In this document: piece by piece, positions 18,588 to 27,975 of the stretch
How positions within the stretch are numbered: position 1 is the first letter of the stretch
Layout of the letters: each line of letters starts with the position of its first letter
Origin: Alteromonas profundi
GTDB taxonomy: Bacteria > Pseudomonadota > Gammaproteobacteria > Enterobacterales > Alteromonadaceae
NCBI RefSeq assembly: GCF_010500865.1
Contig: NZ_JAAAWN010000002.1
Location: forward strand, 209,466-273,465
DNA length: 64,000 nt
Reading direction: 5' to 3'
Position numbers and translations under genes: made by a program
Notes under the pieces: model-generated
Told to the model about the DNA's origin: nothing
Databases searched by the model: none
Seen by the model: the letters and a program-made list of their open reading frames with translations, nothing else

Positions 18588-21500
18588 GGGGGGCCTCCCA
18601 AGCGGCATCATTTACCGCCGTGGTCATAACCTTGGTGTCTAATAAGCTATAAAGCACAGGAAGCAATACTAAGGTGAGTAAGCTTGCGAACAGTAGGCCA
18701 AAAATTACGGTGATAGCCATAGGGGTTCTAATTTCGGCGCCTTCGCCTACTCCCATAGCCATGGGCGCTAAACCTAAAATGGTGGTAAGGGTTGTCATAG
18801 TGATAGGACGTAAACGGGACTGGCACGCATCAAAAATAGCATCAGTTTTTTCCATGCCCTGTCTGCGCATCTGATTTATTCTATCCACCAAGACGATCGC
18901 ATTATTCACCACTATGCCGCAAAGCATGATAAGCCCTATAAATACCACCACATTAAGAGGCGTATTTGTTATCCAAAGGCCATAGATCGACCCCGCTCCG
19001 GCTAGGGGCACAGCAAATAGAATTAACAGCGGATGTAGCAAAGATTCAAACTGCGAAGCCATGACGAGATACACCATAAATACAGCTAAGGCCAACGCAA
19101 GTTGTAGTGACCGAAAGCTATGCTGCATATCTTCACTTTGTCCACTGATGTTCGCCCTAATCGTTATTGGCAGATCAATATTGCTAAGTAATCGCGATGC
19201 TTCAGCCACCGCTTCATCTAAATTTCCGGTGGCGATATTGGTGGTAATAATTGCTACCCGCTGCTGGCCAATGCGGGTAATTTCGCTTGGACCCACACTC
19301 ATGTAAACATCGGCCACGGCGCTTAAGGGAATAGGCTGGGAACCACCTGGGTTTATGATAATACCGCGCACATCGGCGGCATTATTGCGCTGACTGTCTT
19401 GGCTGCGTACCAACACATCAATTTTGCGGTCTTGTAAGCTGTATTGCGTTGCGACTTGCCCGCCTATTTTGGCGGTAACCAGGGCTGACACATCAGCGGC
19501 GCTTAAACCCAGTCGCGCCAGTTTGCCGTGATGGAATGCAATCTTTAATTCAGGGTTACCTTCACGGATACTCGTCGTAATGTCAGTAAAACGGGCTGAT
19601 TTCTTTAATGCCCCGGCCACCTGTTCACCACTTCTACGCAGGTCAGTAAGGTCATAGCCTCTAAGCTCTATTTGCAAAGGCGCTGCAAAGGTGAATAAGG
19701 CGGGTTCAGAAAACTGTGCTTGTGCTTCAGGAAATTGCTTAAGCGCCTCGCGGATCTGCTGTTTTAACGCATCTATTTGCGCGTCGCTGGTTCCGACACG
19801 GGTTACAATGTTTAACCGGCCCCAATGGTCGCCCCCCTGATTAGGCGAAGCGCTAATTAAGCTGCCTGTTCCCGCCATGGCATACGTACGTTTAACCGTG
19901 GTGTCTCCGTGGGCGACATGTGCAAGTGCGCTAATGGTGGCATCGGTTGTTGAAAGCGGGGTACCCGCTGGCAGTGTTACGTCTACTGAAAACTCGCCTT
20001 GAGATAATACTGGAATGAGTTCCATGCCAAGCTTAGGTACTAAGACTACCGCGCCAGCGCTGGCTGCAAGGGTTAACGCTATCACCACTGTACGGGCCTT
20101 TAAACTAAGTACTAAGAGGGCTTGGTACCCGTTGGCAAGAAGGGTAAACCCTGCGTTGAACATGCGCGTTAGCGGGCGGAAAAATAACAGTAATGTTTTA
20201 GCCATTATGTGCCAGCCTCCGACTATAAGCGTAATAAGTGCCGCAGGGAGATAGACAAATAGGGTTCGCAGTAGCATTTTTATCGGCCAACTGAGATAGT
20301 ACAAGGCCCACTGCCAACGGCTATTCGGCTTTGTTGACGGGGCATGTTCAAAAGCGCTGTAATGCTGACGTTGCTTACTCGTTTTAGTGCGCGCCATTGC
20401 TGGGATAAGGGTAAGTGCTACTATTAACGACGCCGCAAGTGCGAAGGAAACAGTTAATGCTTGGTCACGGAAAAGTTGGCCAGCTATGCCTTCCACGAAA
20501 ATGAGGGGAACAAACACCGCCATGGTGGTTAACGTGGACGCAATTATGGCGCCTGAAACCTCACGGGTCCCTGTGGCTGCCGGTGATGAAGAGGCAGATA
20601 TATTGGTGTCAGAAAGTGCCAGGTTTCCGCCCTGACGTCTTTTATGTCGGTCTATATTTTCGAGGACCACGATACTGTTATCCACCAGCAAACCTACCGC
20701 TAAGGCAATACCCCCTAAGCTCATCATATTAAGACTGATATTATTAGCGTACATAAGATTAAAGGTGGCGATGACCGAAACGGGGATAGACACTGAAATA
20801 ATTAGAGTCGCCCGAAAGTCCCGCAAAAATAGATACAATATGAACATGGCCAATAGACCGCCAATGGCAGCTGCCGAGGTTACATTATCAATTGCCTGTT
20901 TAATAAAAACGCTTTGGTCATAAATTTGGCTTAAACGGTATTGGGCGGGCAGATTTTGTTGTATTTCTTGTAAGCGAATATCTATTTTTCGCGCCACATC
21001 TACCGCGTTGGCATCGCCTTCCTTATAGAGGGCGATTTCGATACCTTCTTCGTTGTCAAAGCGGGTAACCACATCACGATCTTTGTATGCGTTTCGAATT
21101 TCAGCAACGTCTTTTAATTGAATGTTCTTACCTTCGAAACGACCAATAAATAGGGTTTCTATGTCTTCAAGGCTTTCAAACTGGTTGAGTGTTCTTACCA
21201 AATACGCGTGTTCATCACTGGTGATCTGGCCCCCAGCAGCATTAACATTTTCAGCTTTAACACGCGCTATAATATCGGTAATAGGAATGGATAATTGGCT
21301 TGCCTTCCGTTGGTCCACCAGGATTTGTATCTGATTTTCCAGGCCGCCTCCCACACGTACCGCCGCTACACCGTCAACCGATTCTAAGCCACGTTTTATT
21401 TGTTGTTCTGCGTATACGCGCAGGCGTTTCATAGCACCTACAGATCGCGGTTCATTGCCAGTGGTGATTAGCCCCAGCTTAATAATTGGGTCTAAGCTTG

Positions 21501-21891
21501 GGTTAAACCGAAGGAGCCTAGGTTTATCGATATCCAAGGGGAGTTGTAACACATCGAGCTTTTCTCTCACTTCCAAGCTGGCAAAGTCCATATCAGTCCC
21601 CCAACGAAACGAGAGCACGACATCAGACTGCCCTGCGCGAGAGGTGGAGGTGACTTTTCTCACCCCTTTCACCACACCGATAGCCTCCTCGATTGGGCGC
21701 GAGACCAATTGCTCTACTTCCGCTGGTGCAGCGCCCGTATAATCAGTTCTTATCGTAAGCGTGGGATAAGATAAATCGGGAAGAAGGTTAACCGAAAGCC
21801 GGCTTAGTGACACCATACCAAATAGCAGCACCGCAAAGGTAAACATAGACACGGCCACGGGGCGTCTAACCGCAATATCAACAATACGCAT
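18580..21891 (-). CDS. RND efflux permease, first of the pair, with an enlarged central segment
   Basis: 1103 aa. RND features include MFTFAVLLFGMVSL in helix 1, the helix 4 segment SLGGIALAVGLLVDNSIVVLENI with the proton-relay Asp, and a repeated topology in the second half. Between helices 6 and 7 (about residues 505-610) it has some 60-80 residues more than compact RND proteins, including hydrophobic stretches around LFVYLPAALITLIVGGW. The ATG follows an AAGGA site and starts 24 bp after the adaptor stop. Together with the second permease this resembles systems where two different RND subunits assemble with one adaptor, as in MdtABC; that comparison is inference. Confidence 0.9.
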   Translation of the reverse strand: MRIVDIAVRRPVAVSMFTFAVLLFGMVSLSRLSVNLLPDLSYPTLTIRTDYTGAAPAEVEQLVSRPIEEAIGVVKGVRKVTSTSRAGQSDVVLSFRWGTDMDFASLEVREKLDVLQLPLDIDKPRLLRFNPSLDPIIKLGLITTGNEPRSVGAMKRLRVYAEQQIKRGLESVDGVAAVRVGGGLENQIQILVDQRKASQLSIPITDIIARVKAENVNAAGGQITSDEHAYLVRTLNQFESLEDIETLFIGRFEGKNIQLKDVAEIRNAYKDRDVVTRFDNEEGIEIALYKEGDANAVDVARKIDIRLQEIQQNLPAQYRLSQIYDQSVFIKQAIDNVTSAAAIGGLLAMFILYLFLRDFRATLIISVSIPVSVIATFNLMYANNISLNMMSLGGIALAVGLLVDNSIVVLENIDRHKRRQGGNLALSDTNISASSSPAATGTREVSGAIIASTLTTMAVFVPLIFVEGIAGQLFRDQALTVSFALAASLIVALTLIPAMARTKTSKQRQHYSAFEHAPSTKPNSRWQWALYYLSWPIKMLLRTLFVYLPAALITLIVGGWHIMAKTLLLFFRPLTRMFNAGFTLLANGYQALLVLSLKARTVVIALTLAASAGAVVLVPKLGMELIPVLSQGEFSVDVTLPAGTPLSTTDATISALAHVAHGDTTVKRTYAMAGTGSLISASPNQGGDHWGRLNIVTRVGTSDAQIDALKQQIREALKQFPEAQAQFSEPALFTFAAPLQIELRGYDLTDLRRSGEQVAGALKKSARFTDITTSIREGNPELKIAFHHGKLARLGLSAADVSALVTAKIGGQVATQYSLQDRKIDVLVRSQDSQRNNAADVRGIIINPGGSQPIPLSAVADVYMSVGPSEITRIGQQRVAIITTNIATGNLDEAVAEASRLLSNIDLPITIRANISGQSEDMQHSFRSLQLALALAVFMVYLVMASQFESLLHPLLILFAVPLAGAGSIYGLWITNTPLNVVVFIGLIMLCGIVVNNAIVLVDRINQMRRQGMEKTDAIFDACQSRLRPITMTTLTTILGLAPMAMGVGEGAEIRTPMAITVIFGLLFASLLTLVLLPVLYSLLDTKVMTTAVNDAAWEAPHE

Positions 21892-21915
21892 AATTAAGTC
21901 CTTATTAGGGGGCGG

Positions 21916-22992
21916 CTAGCCGTTAACCACGCTAACGGGCGCATTGTCTTTCAAGTTTTGGTGGCCCGCGGTAACGACGAGCTCATTACCTGATAGCCCA
22001 GAAAGCACTTCTACTAGGTCATTTTGTTCAAAGCCGGTTCGAACCTCTATTTTTGCGGCGATACCATCTCGAATTACGAAAACGCTGTGCTGATCGTCCA
22101 TACTAACAAGCGCACGACGGGGTAAAAGTGTGGCATTTTGATGGCGCGCGTATTCAAGGGCAACATCGGTAAACATACCCGCTTTAAGGGTGTGAGACTG
22201 ATTTGGCACTGCCAGTGTTACTTTAAAGGTACCGGTGGTTGCATCAATGACAGGGCTTATACGCTCTATTTTTGCCATGATTGTGCGGTTGCCAAGGGCG
22301 GCAACGGTTAATTTTGCTGGTTGGCCCAAGGCTACATTTTGTAGCTCGTTTTCTGGAAGATAAACAATGCCTTGAAGGTTTTTTTGCTGCACAATATGAA
22401 ACATACGTTCGCGCTGAAACGATTCGGTTAAGTTACCCACTTTAGCGTTCCTAGAGGCAACATAGCCGCTGATCGGGGCAGTAATGGTCGTCTCTTGTAA
22501 ATCCAATTCTGCGAGCTGTACCGATGCTAATGCCGATTCGTATTGCGCATTTAATTTATCGTACGTGTCGTCGCTTACAAGCTGTTGTGAATAAACCTTA
22601 TTAATCTTTTCCAATTCACGGGTTAACCCCATTAGGTTTGCTTTTGCCTTCGCAAGGTTTAATTCATAGCGGCGCTTATCTAAGTGAGCAAGGGCTTGTC
22701 CCTTTTCAACGTAATCGCCTTCTTCTACCAATATAGCTTCTATAATGCCCGACGCACGCGCTACGACAAATGCTTCTTCACGGGCTTCTAAAATTGCCGT
22801 AGTGGAGTAAGTTGATTGAATAACGCCGGTTTCAACATGCTGCGCTTCAACAGGAATTGCAATTTCGTCTTCTTCGCTTTGTTCAGCAAGCGCATTGGTA
22901 GCATCTGCGCCGGAACAGGCAGTGAGAAGTAAGCTACTAGTAAACAATAAAGCGAGGGCTAGGGCGGGGGTAGTTCGAATTTGGGTGTCCAT
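21916..22992 (-). CDS. RND periplasmic adaptor lipoprotein (membrane fusion protein)
   Basis: 358 aa. A signal peptide ends in the lipobox LLTAC with C26 as the acylated cysteine. Family parts follow in order: a biotinyl-lipoyl half (VARASGIIEAILVEEGDYVEKGQ), an alpha-hairpin (about 110-165), the second lipoyl half (ITAPISGYVASRNAKVGN) and a beta-barrel domain. The hairpin is short. It links the inner-membrane permeases encoded downstream to an outer-membrane channel that is not in this window. It is the first gene of a three-gene operon. Confidence 0.91.
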   Translation of the reverse strand: MDTQIRTTPALALALLFTSSLLLTACSGADATNALAEQSEEDEIAIPVEAQHVETGVIQSTYSTTAILEAREEAFVVARASGIIEAILVEEGDYVEKGQALAHLDKRRYELNLAKAKANLMGLTRELEKINKVYSQQLVSDDTYDKLNAQYESALASVQLAELDLQETTITAPISGYVASRNAKVGNLTESFQRERMFHIVQQKNLQGIVYLPENELQNVALGQPAKLTVAALGNRTIMAKIERISPVIDATTGTFKVTLAVPNQSHTLKAGMFTDVALEYARHQNATLLPRRALVSMDDQHSVFVIRDGIAAKIEVRTGFEQNDLVEVLSGLSGNELVVTAGHQNLKDNAPVSVVNG

Positions 22993-23126
22993 GGCTACAT
23001 ACCTAATTAGTGTGGAATAAAGTTTATTTTTCTCTTTACCCTCATCAGCAGCATATATGCCAGATACGTAAATATATTGTAAATTTCTTATTATTCAGAT
23101 AGTTAAAGTGATTTTTGACGATGTAA

Positions 23127-23160
23127 TAAAAAAGGCTACTGAATGTCAGTAGCCTTTTTC
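23127..23160 (-). terminator. Rho-independent terminator of the cvfB-yhfA operon
   Basis: AAAAAGGCTACTGA and its exact complement form a 14-bp stem with a 3-nt loop, ending in a T-run on the minus strand, 25 bp beyond the yhfA stop. Confidence 0.9.
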
Positions 23161-23184
23161 GCTATTTGATGGCAAATAAACCCA

Positions 23185-23589
23185 CTAATCAGCGGATTCT
23201 ACTAAAGTATAGCTGGTGGTTATCTCAACGTTACCTTTTAGCATAAGCATCACAGAGCAATACTTCTCGGCAGACAATTGAACCGCGCGGGCAACGGTTT
23301 TCTCAGCCAAGTTTTTGCCTGTAACTGTGTAATGAGCATGGACTTTTTCAAAAACACGGGGAGGCGTTTCGCTACGTTGCGCCTCTAATTCGCATTCGCA
23401 GCCATCAATGTGGTTGCGGCCTTTTTTAATAATGTCGACAACGTCTATGCTTGAGCAGGCACCAATAGCCACTAACACCGACTCCATGGGCGATACTGCA
23501 TCGCCGTTGCCATCCATAACTGTTTTATAACCACTATCTGTAGTGCCCGTAAAGGTAAGGTTTTTATCCCAAGAAACATGTGCTTTCAT
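23185..23589 (-). CDS. yhfA: YhfA-like OsmC-family protein
   Basis: 134 aa, the same length as E. coli YhfA and alike throughout: the SPME-VL-A-GACSSIDVV core with the first redox cysteine and AEKYCSVMLML with the second. The two-cysteine arrangement matches OsmC/Ohr folds, some of which are thiol peroxidases acting on organic hydroperoxides. YhfA itself has no proven substrate. It follows cvfB by 17 bp and shares its terminator. Confidence 0.9.
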   Translation of the reverse strand: MKAHVSWDKNLTFTGTTDSGYKTVMDGNGDAVSPMESVLVAIGACSSIDVVDIIKKGRNHIDGCECELEAQRSETPPRVFEKVHAHYTVTGKNLAEKTVARAVQLSAEKYCSVMLMLKGNVEITTSYTLVESAD

Positions 23590-23606
23590 TGTGTACGCTT
23601 TGCCCT

Positions 23607-24470
23607 TTATTTGATTAAACGAATTGCATCTGGATTAATCGTGATTTTTTTCTGTTTATACAATGCACCTAGTGCTTTTTTATAGGCGGCTTTACTCACA
23701 TTGAAGTGTTGATAAATGGCGTCAGGTGCACTTTTGTCGGTGAGCGTTGATACGCCGCCATGGGCCTCTAAATCATCTAAAATAGCTTGTTGTAACTCAC
23801 TGCGCCCTGCCTTGTCTTGACGTTGCAATGACACATCAATTTTACCATCTTCACGAATATTTTTTATTATACCGTCCGTTTTTTCGCCGATTTTAAGGGG
23901 CTTAAATGCATCACTATGAAAGATAAGGCCTAGGTATTTTTCATTTATTACCACTTTGAAACCAAGATCTGATTTTGAATAAACCAGACATTCCACGGTA
24001 TCGCCTTCGTTTAAATACGCGCTGCCTTCGGTGAGAAAATAGTGTAAGCGGGTAGCACCTAAAATACGGTTGGTCTTTTTATCAAAGAAGGCGTGAACCA
24101 CGTAATACATACCCGGGTCGATAGGAATATCTTGATAGTCATTGGGTACCAGCAAATCGCTATCGAGCCCCCAGTCGAAAAATGCCCCAAAGTGGGTCGC
24201 TGATACGGCTTTTAACACTTTGGTTTCCCCCACGAGAATGCGCGGAGGTTGCACGGTTGCGAATAAATCGCCCCGCTGGTCGGTGGCGACAAACACATCT
24301 ATCGTGCTATCCACAGCGAGAGACTCAGACACCTGATCATGAGGTAGCGTAACGGTGACAGCTTCGCTATCGCTCCACGGATCATCATTTTCGACCAATG
24401 GTGCTAATGCGTAGCCAAACGGGTATTCTGCTACCACGCGTAATGTATTAACTTTTCCAATATTTATCAT
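23607..24470 (-). CDS. cvfB: CvfB/YitL-family S1 RNA-binding protein
   Basis: 287 aa from the ATG at 24470, chosen because family members begin with a short M-I-x-I/V-G-x-x-N-T-L sequence (here MINIGKVNTLRVV); an ATG at 24503 adds 11 residues without a ribosome site. It has three to four S1-like beta-barrels, seen in segments such as THFGAFFDWGLDSDLLVP and YSKSDLGFKVVINEKYLGLIF, and a C-terminal winged helix (DAIYQHFNVSKAAYKKALGAL). Homologues bind RNA and in Staphylococcus affect virulence gene expression. It is divergent from pxpA with a 65-bp gap. Confidence 0.87.
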   Translation of the reverse strand: MINIGKVNTLRVVAEYPFGYALAPLVENDDPWSDSEAVTVTLPHDQVSESLAVDSTIDVFVATDQRGDLFATVQPPRILVGETKVLKAVSATHFGAFFDWGLDSDLLVPNDYQDIPIDPGMYYVVHAFFDKKTNRILGATRLHYFLTEGSAYLNEGDTVECLVYSKSDLGFKVVINEKYLGLIFHSDAFKPLKIGEKTDGIIKNIREDGKIDVSLQRQDKAGRSELQQAILDDLEAHGGVSTLTDKSAPDAIYQHFNVSKAAYKKALGALYKQKKITINPDAIRLIK

Positions 24471-24535
24471 TAAGACTGACTTTTTTACAAGAACAGGTAA
24501 CATGATATCGGATTGAGGGTAAGAGCTAAACCATT

Positions 24536-25270
24536 ATGAAGTTAAATTGCGATTTAGGTGAAAGTTTCGGCGCGTGGAAGATGCCGATGGATACACATAT
24601 CATGGCCATTATTGATCAGGCCAATATTGCATGTGGCTTTCATGCTGGTGATCCTACAGCAATTAAAGAGGCGCTTAACCTTGCCACTGAGCATGGTGTT
24701 GAAGTAGGCGCTCATCCTGCCTATCCAGATTTACAAGGGTTTGGTCGACGAAGTATCGCCATGCAAAAAGACGAATTGGTGGCCTGCATACAATACCAGG
24801 TAAGTGCATTGTGTGGGCTGGCTGACATTGCGGGCACTGAACTACGTTATGTGAAGCCACATGGCGCGCTGTATAACGATATGATGCGCGACGCTACAAT
24901 TATGCAGGCGGTAATGGAAGCGGTAGCTGCATTTAAGCGAGACCATAACTTATCTTTAATGGTGCAGGCCACCACGAAAAACAGTAGCCTTAGTCAAGCA
25001 GCGAAAGCATTTAATCTACCGTTAATTTTTGAAGGTTTTGCCGACCGGCGATATACCGACGATGGTTTTCTTATGTCGAGAAATTTACCTGGGGCAGTGT
25101 TAAGTGAAAAAGCGGCATTTGCGCAAGCTCGACAACTGATAGAAGAGGGCACAGTAACCACCGCCTCTGAAAAACGTATTGCATTGCATGTGGATTCTCT
25201 GTGTGTGCATGGCGATACGGCTGGGGCACTTGAGATTGCCAGCAATATTGCGCAGTTGATTAAGCAATAA
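24536..25270 (+). CDS. pxpA: 5-oxoprolinase subunit A (LamB/YcsF family)
   Basis: 244 aa, the usual length. The N-terminal LNCDLGESFGAWKM and CGFHAGDP motifs, GAHPAYPD and KPHGALYND mark the family. Together with PxpB and PxpC it forms the ATP-dependent 5-oxoprolinase that opens 5-oxoproline (pyroglutamate) to glutamate. The ATG follows GGGTAAGAGC. It is the first of four plus-strand genes. Confidence 0.95.
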   Translation: MKLNCDLGESFGAWKMPMDTHIMAIIDQANIACGFHAGDPTAIKEALNLATEHGVEVGAHPAYPDLQGFGRRSIAMQKDELVACIQYQVSALCGLADIAGTELRYVKPHGALYNDMMRDATIMQAVMEAVAAFKRDHNLSLMVQATTKNSSLSQAAKAFNLPLIFEGFADRRYTDDGFLMSRNLPGAVLSEKAAFAQARQLIEEGTVTTASEKRIALHVDSLCVHGDTAGALEIASNIAQLIKQ

Positions 25271-25381
25271 CACCCCAAGCCAGTATACGCTACCCAATGC
25301 CAGCATTTTTCGTTATGTTTCCATCAGGTGGCCATAATCAGGCCACATTGTTCAATCACACTACTAAGAGTTAACGACGTT

Positions 25382-26080
25382 ATGCAACCTTTTGGCGCGA
25401 TTAAACACATTGTACCTGTGAGTATAGATAGCCTGATGCTTTATTTTAATGGCCCCGATATGGAAGTGGCAAACACCCATTGCTATCAGTGGGCATTAGC
25501 ATTAAGCGAAGCCCGCCAACAATGGCCATGGCTGCGCGAATGCGTGCCTGCTTACGATTCGCTCATGGTAGTATTTGACGCTCACGCAGTTGACATGCAC
25601 CAGGTTTATTTAGCGCTAAAAGACATGGCGCCGAAAGCGCCGCCCAGGGGCGAGGGTAGCAACGCGAAAAAGACACTACCGGTTTGGTATGGGGCGCCAG
25701 AGGCGAATGATTTAACGCAGGTGGGGGAGCACACGGGCCTCTGTGTTGATGAAATTGTGCGTTTGCATAGCGAGACTACCTATAAAGTTTACGCGGTAGG
25801 TTTTGCGCCGGGGTTTGCTTATATGGGGCAGACACCCAAAGCACTTCATTGCCCGCGGCTTGCCACACCGCGCAAACAAGTGCCGAAGGGCGCGGTAGCA
25901 ATTGCAGATAATCAAACTGCCGTGTACCCCTCGTCCTCACCAGGCGGGTGGCACTTGCTCGGGCTTTGTCCGTTATCTCTGGTTGACCGCGATTCGCATT
26001 CAGCCTTTTTAAAGGTGGGCGACGAAGTGAAATTTGAAGCCATAACAGAACACGCATACAGGAACCACTATGCGCATTAA
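25382..26080 (+). CDS. pxpB: 5-oxoprolinase subunit B (KipI family)
   Basis: 232 aa from the ATG at 25382; a GTG at 25328 would add 18 residues, but PxpB proteins are near 220-235 aa and the shorter form aligns better. Family motifs: VWYGAPEANDL, the CVDEIVRLHSETTYKVYAVGFAPGFAYMG region and TAVYPSSSPGGWHLLG. Its last 11 bases overlap pxpC, a sign of translational coupling. KipI in Bacillus also inhibits a sporulation kinase, a role not expected here. Confidence 0.92.
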   Translation: MQPFGAIKHIVPVSIDSLMLYFNGPDMEVANTHCYQWALALSEARQQWPWLRECVPAYDSLMVVFDAHAVDMHQVYLALKDMAPKAPPRGEGSNAKKTLPVWYGAPEANDLTQVGEHTGLCVDEIVRLHSETTYKVYAVGFAPGFAYMGQTPKALHCPRLATPRKQVPKGAVAIADNQTAVYPSSSPGGWHLLGLCPLSLVDRDSHSAFLKVGDEVKFEAITEHAYRNHYAH

Positions 26081-27017
26081 AATACACTCACCGGGGATGC
26101 AAAGTTTACTTGTAGATGGCGGGCGAAGAGGCCATCAACATGAAGGGTTTTGTGAAGCAGGGCCTATGGACGAAGAAGCCTATTGGTGGGGCAATTATCT
26201 GGTGGCAAACCAAGCGGGTAGCCCGTGTATTGAAGTAATAGGCGAGCTTAGCCTGAGATGCGATAAGGCGGGTGTAATTGCAGCTACAGGGCGGGATGTA
26301 AAACTTAACGTTAACCACCAAAATGCCCAAGCTTATCAAACACAGTGGGTAAAAGAAGGTGATGAAATTACGCTTTCAAGCAATAGCTTGGGTAGCAAAA
26401 CCTATTTATTTATTGGTGGAAATTGGCAACTGCCTACTGTGTTAGGAAGTGCATGTACTGTGGTACGAGAGCAATTAGGTGGGTTAACAAATTTAGGTGA
26501 AGGGCTGAAGGCGGGAGACGAGATAAATATTGTATCTTTTGACTCACCCATTCCACCCAATAAACCCCGGCATTTAGCACAACGACACTGGCCGAACTAT
26601 GATTGTCAGACACCGCTTAATGTTATCGAAGGTTACCAAAGCGATTGCTTTAGCGCTGTAGCCAAGCGCACCTTTTTTTCAAGTGAGTATCAAATAACCT
26701 CTAACATTAACCGAATGGGATATCGCTTATCTGGCCCAAAGGTGCAGTGTGAACAGAAAAGTATGTTATCAGAAGCTATTCACATAGGTGCTATTCAAAT
26801 TCCGTCTGACGGGCAGCCTATCGTTATGATGCGCGACAGACAAACGTTGGGCGGCTATCCAAAACTGGGCTGTGTTGACCCCCTTGACGTTAGCCGCTTA
26901 GCGCAAGCCGTACCTGGAGAAAGCGTGTCATTTACGCCAATACACAGTGACAATGCCAGGGCACGGTTTTTATTACATTGGCAACAACGCCGCCGTATAA
27001 CAGGAGAAGTAACGTGA
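26070..27017 (+). CDS. pxpC: 5-oxoprolinase subunit C (KipA family)
   Basis: 315 aa against 310 in E. coli. Motifs GRRGHQHEGFCEAGPMDEEAYWWGN, the VLGSACTVVREQLGGLTN region and the QPIVMMRDRQTLGGYPKLG region are characteristic. It overlaps pxpB at the start and shares a GTGA overlap with the following aminotransferase, so all four genes are likely one translationally coupled operon. Confidence 0.94.
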   Translation: MRIKIHSPGMQSLLVDGGRRGHQHEGFCEAGPMDEEAYWWGNYLVANQAGSPCIEVIGELSLRCDKAGVIAATGRDVKLNVNHQNAQAYQTQWVKEGDEITLSSNSLGSKTYLFIGGNWQLPTVLGSACTVVREQLGGLTNLGEGLKAGDEINIVSFDSPIPPNKPRHLAQRHWPNYDCQTPLNVIEGYQSDCFSAVAKRTFFSSEYQITSNINRMGYRLSGPKVQCEQKSMLSEAIHIGAIQIPSDGQPIVMMRDRQTLGGYPKLGCVDPLDVSRLAQAVPGESVSFTPIHSDNARARFLLHWQQRRRITGEVT

Positions 27018-27880
27018 CCATCGCATATTTAAATGGTGAATTTTTACCGCTGTCAGAAGCTAAAATATCGCCTATGGACAGAGGGTTTTTATTTGGTGAT
27101 GGTATTTATGAAGTTATACCTAGCTATGCAGGGAAGCCAGTAGGGCTTAATGGGCATTTAGCGCGGATGAATGACGGATTATCGGCTATTTCTATTACTA
27201 ACCCATATTCCTTTGAACAGTGGAGCGACATACTTACCCAGTTGCTTAGGCACAACGAAGCACGCTTTCCTGAAGGCAACATTGGTATTTACTTTCATAT
27301 AAGCCGAGGCACCGACACTAAGCGCTACCATGCGTATCCAGATAACGTCTCGCCTACCGTTTTTGGTTTTGCGTTTGCATTGCCGCCTGCTCAGCCCCTT
27401 AGCAAAGATGCGGTAAAACCATTTAAAGTTGCGTTGCAGGAAGATAAGCGCTGGCAACGCTGTCACATCAAGTCTACCTCTTTACTTGGCAACGTAATGC
27501 ATTTTCAAGCGGGTATCGATCACGGTGTAAATGAAACAATCTTGTACAATGAAAATAAGCAGGTGACAGAAGCCAGTTCCTGCAATGTATTTATGGTAAA
27601 AGATAAGGTTATTTACACACCGCCTTTAGATAACCAACTGTTGCCCGGTATTACTCGTAGTATTGCGATAGAAGCATTTAAACGGGCCGAATTGCGTGTA
27701 GTTGAGAATTGGTTTACCACCGAAGATTTACTCGACGCTGATGAAGTATGGCTGTCATCTTCGAGCAAAGAGTTGATGCCGGTGGTAGAAGTTGATGGCA
27801 ATACTATTGCCGATGGCAACGTTGGAGATATGTGGGAAGCGGCAATAAAGGCGTATAACGCCTATAAATTTCTAGCCTAA
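27014..27880 (+). CDS. Class IV (D-amino-acid type) aminotransferase
   Basis: 288 aa from the GTG at 27014, which overlaps the pxpC TGA (GTGA) and has AGGAG 9 nt upstream; the ATG further upstream lies inside pxpC and is discarded. It is fold-type IV: MDRGFLFGDGIYEVIPSYAG, PLP lysine K153 in CHIKSTSLLGNVM, and SSCNVFMVKD and LPGITRS near the C-terminus. The motifs favour D-alanine/D-amino-acid aminotransferase over branched-chain enzymes or aminodeoxychorismate lyase. Joined to pxpABC, it may handle D-glutamate or products of it; this is inference. Confidence 0.85.
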   Translation: MTIAYLNGEFLPLSEAKISPMDRGFLFGDGIYEVIPSYAGKPVGLNGHLARMNDGLSAISITNPYSFEQWSDILTQLLRHNEARFPEGNIGIYFHISRGTDTKRYHAYPDNVSPTVFGFAFALPPAQPLSKDAVKPFKVALQEDKRWQRCHIKSTSLLGNVMHFQAGIDHGVNETILYNENKQVTEASSCNVFMVKDKVIYTPPLDNQLLPGITRSIAIEAFKRAELRVVENWFTTEDLLDADEVWLSSSSKELMPVVEVDGNTIADGNVGDMWEAAIKAYNAYKFLA

Positions 27881-27915
27881 ATTCGAGCATTCGCTTGACG
27901 TCCGCGAGAGGAAAC

Positions 27916-27952
27916 AAAAAGGCCCGCAAAATTGAAGCAGCGGGCCTTTTTT
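27916..27952. terminator. Bidirectional terminator between the pxp operon and fur
   Basis: AAAAAGGCCCGC pairs with GCGGGCC followed by six T; A-runs on the other side make it work for the converging fur transcript as well. Confidence 0.9.
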
Positions 27953-27975
27953 ATTTATAACGCTTATCTTAACGC

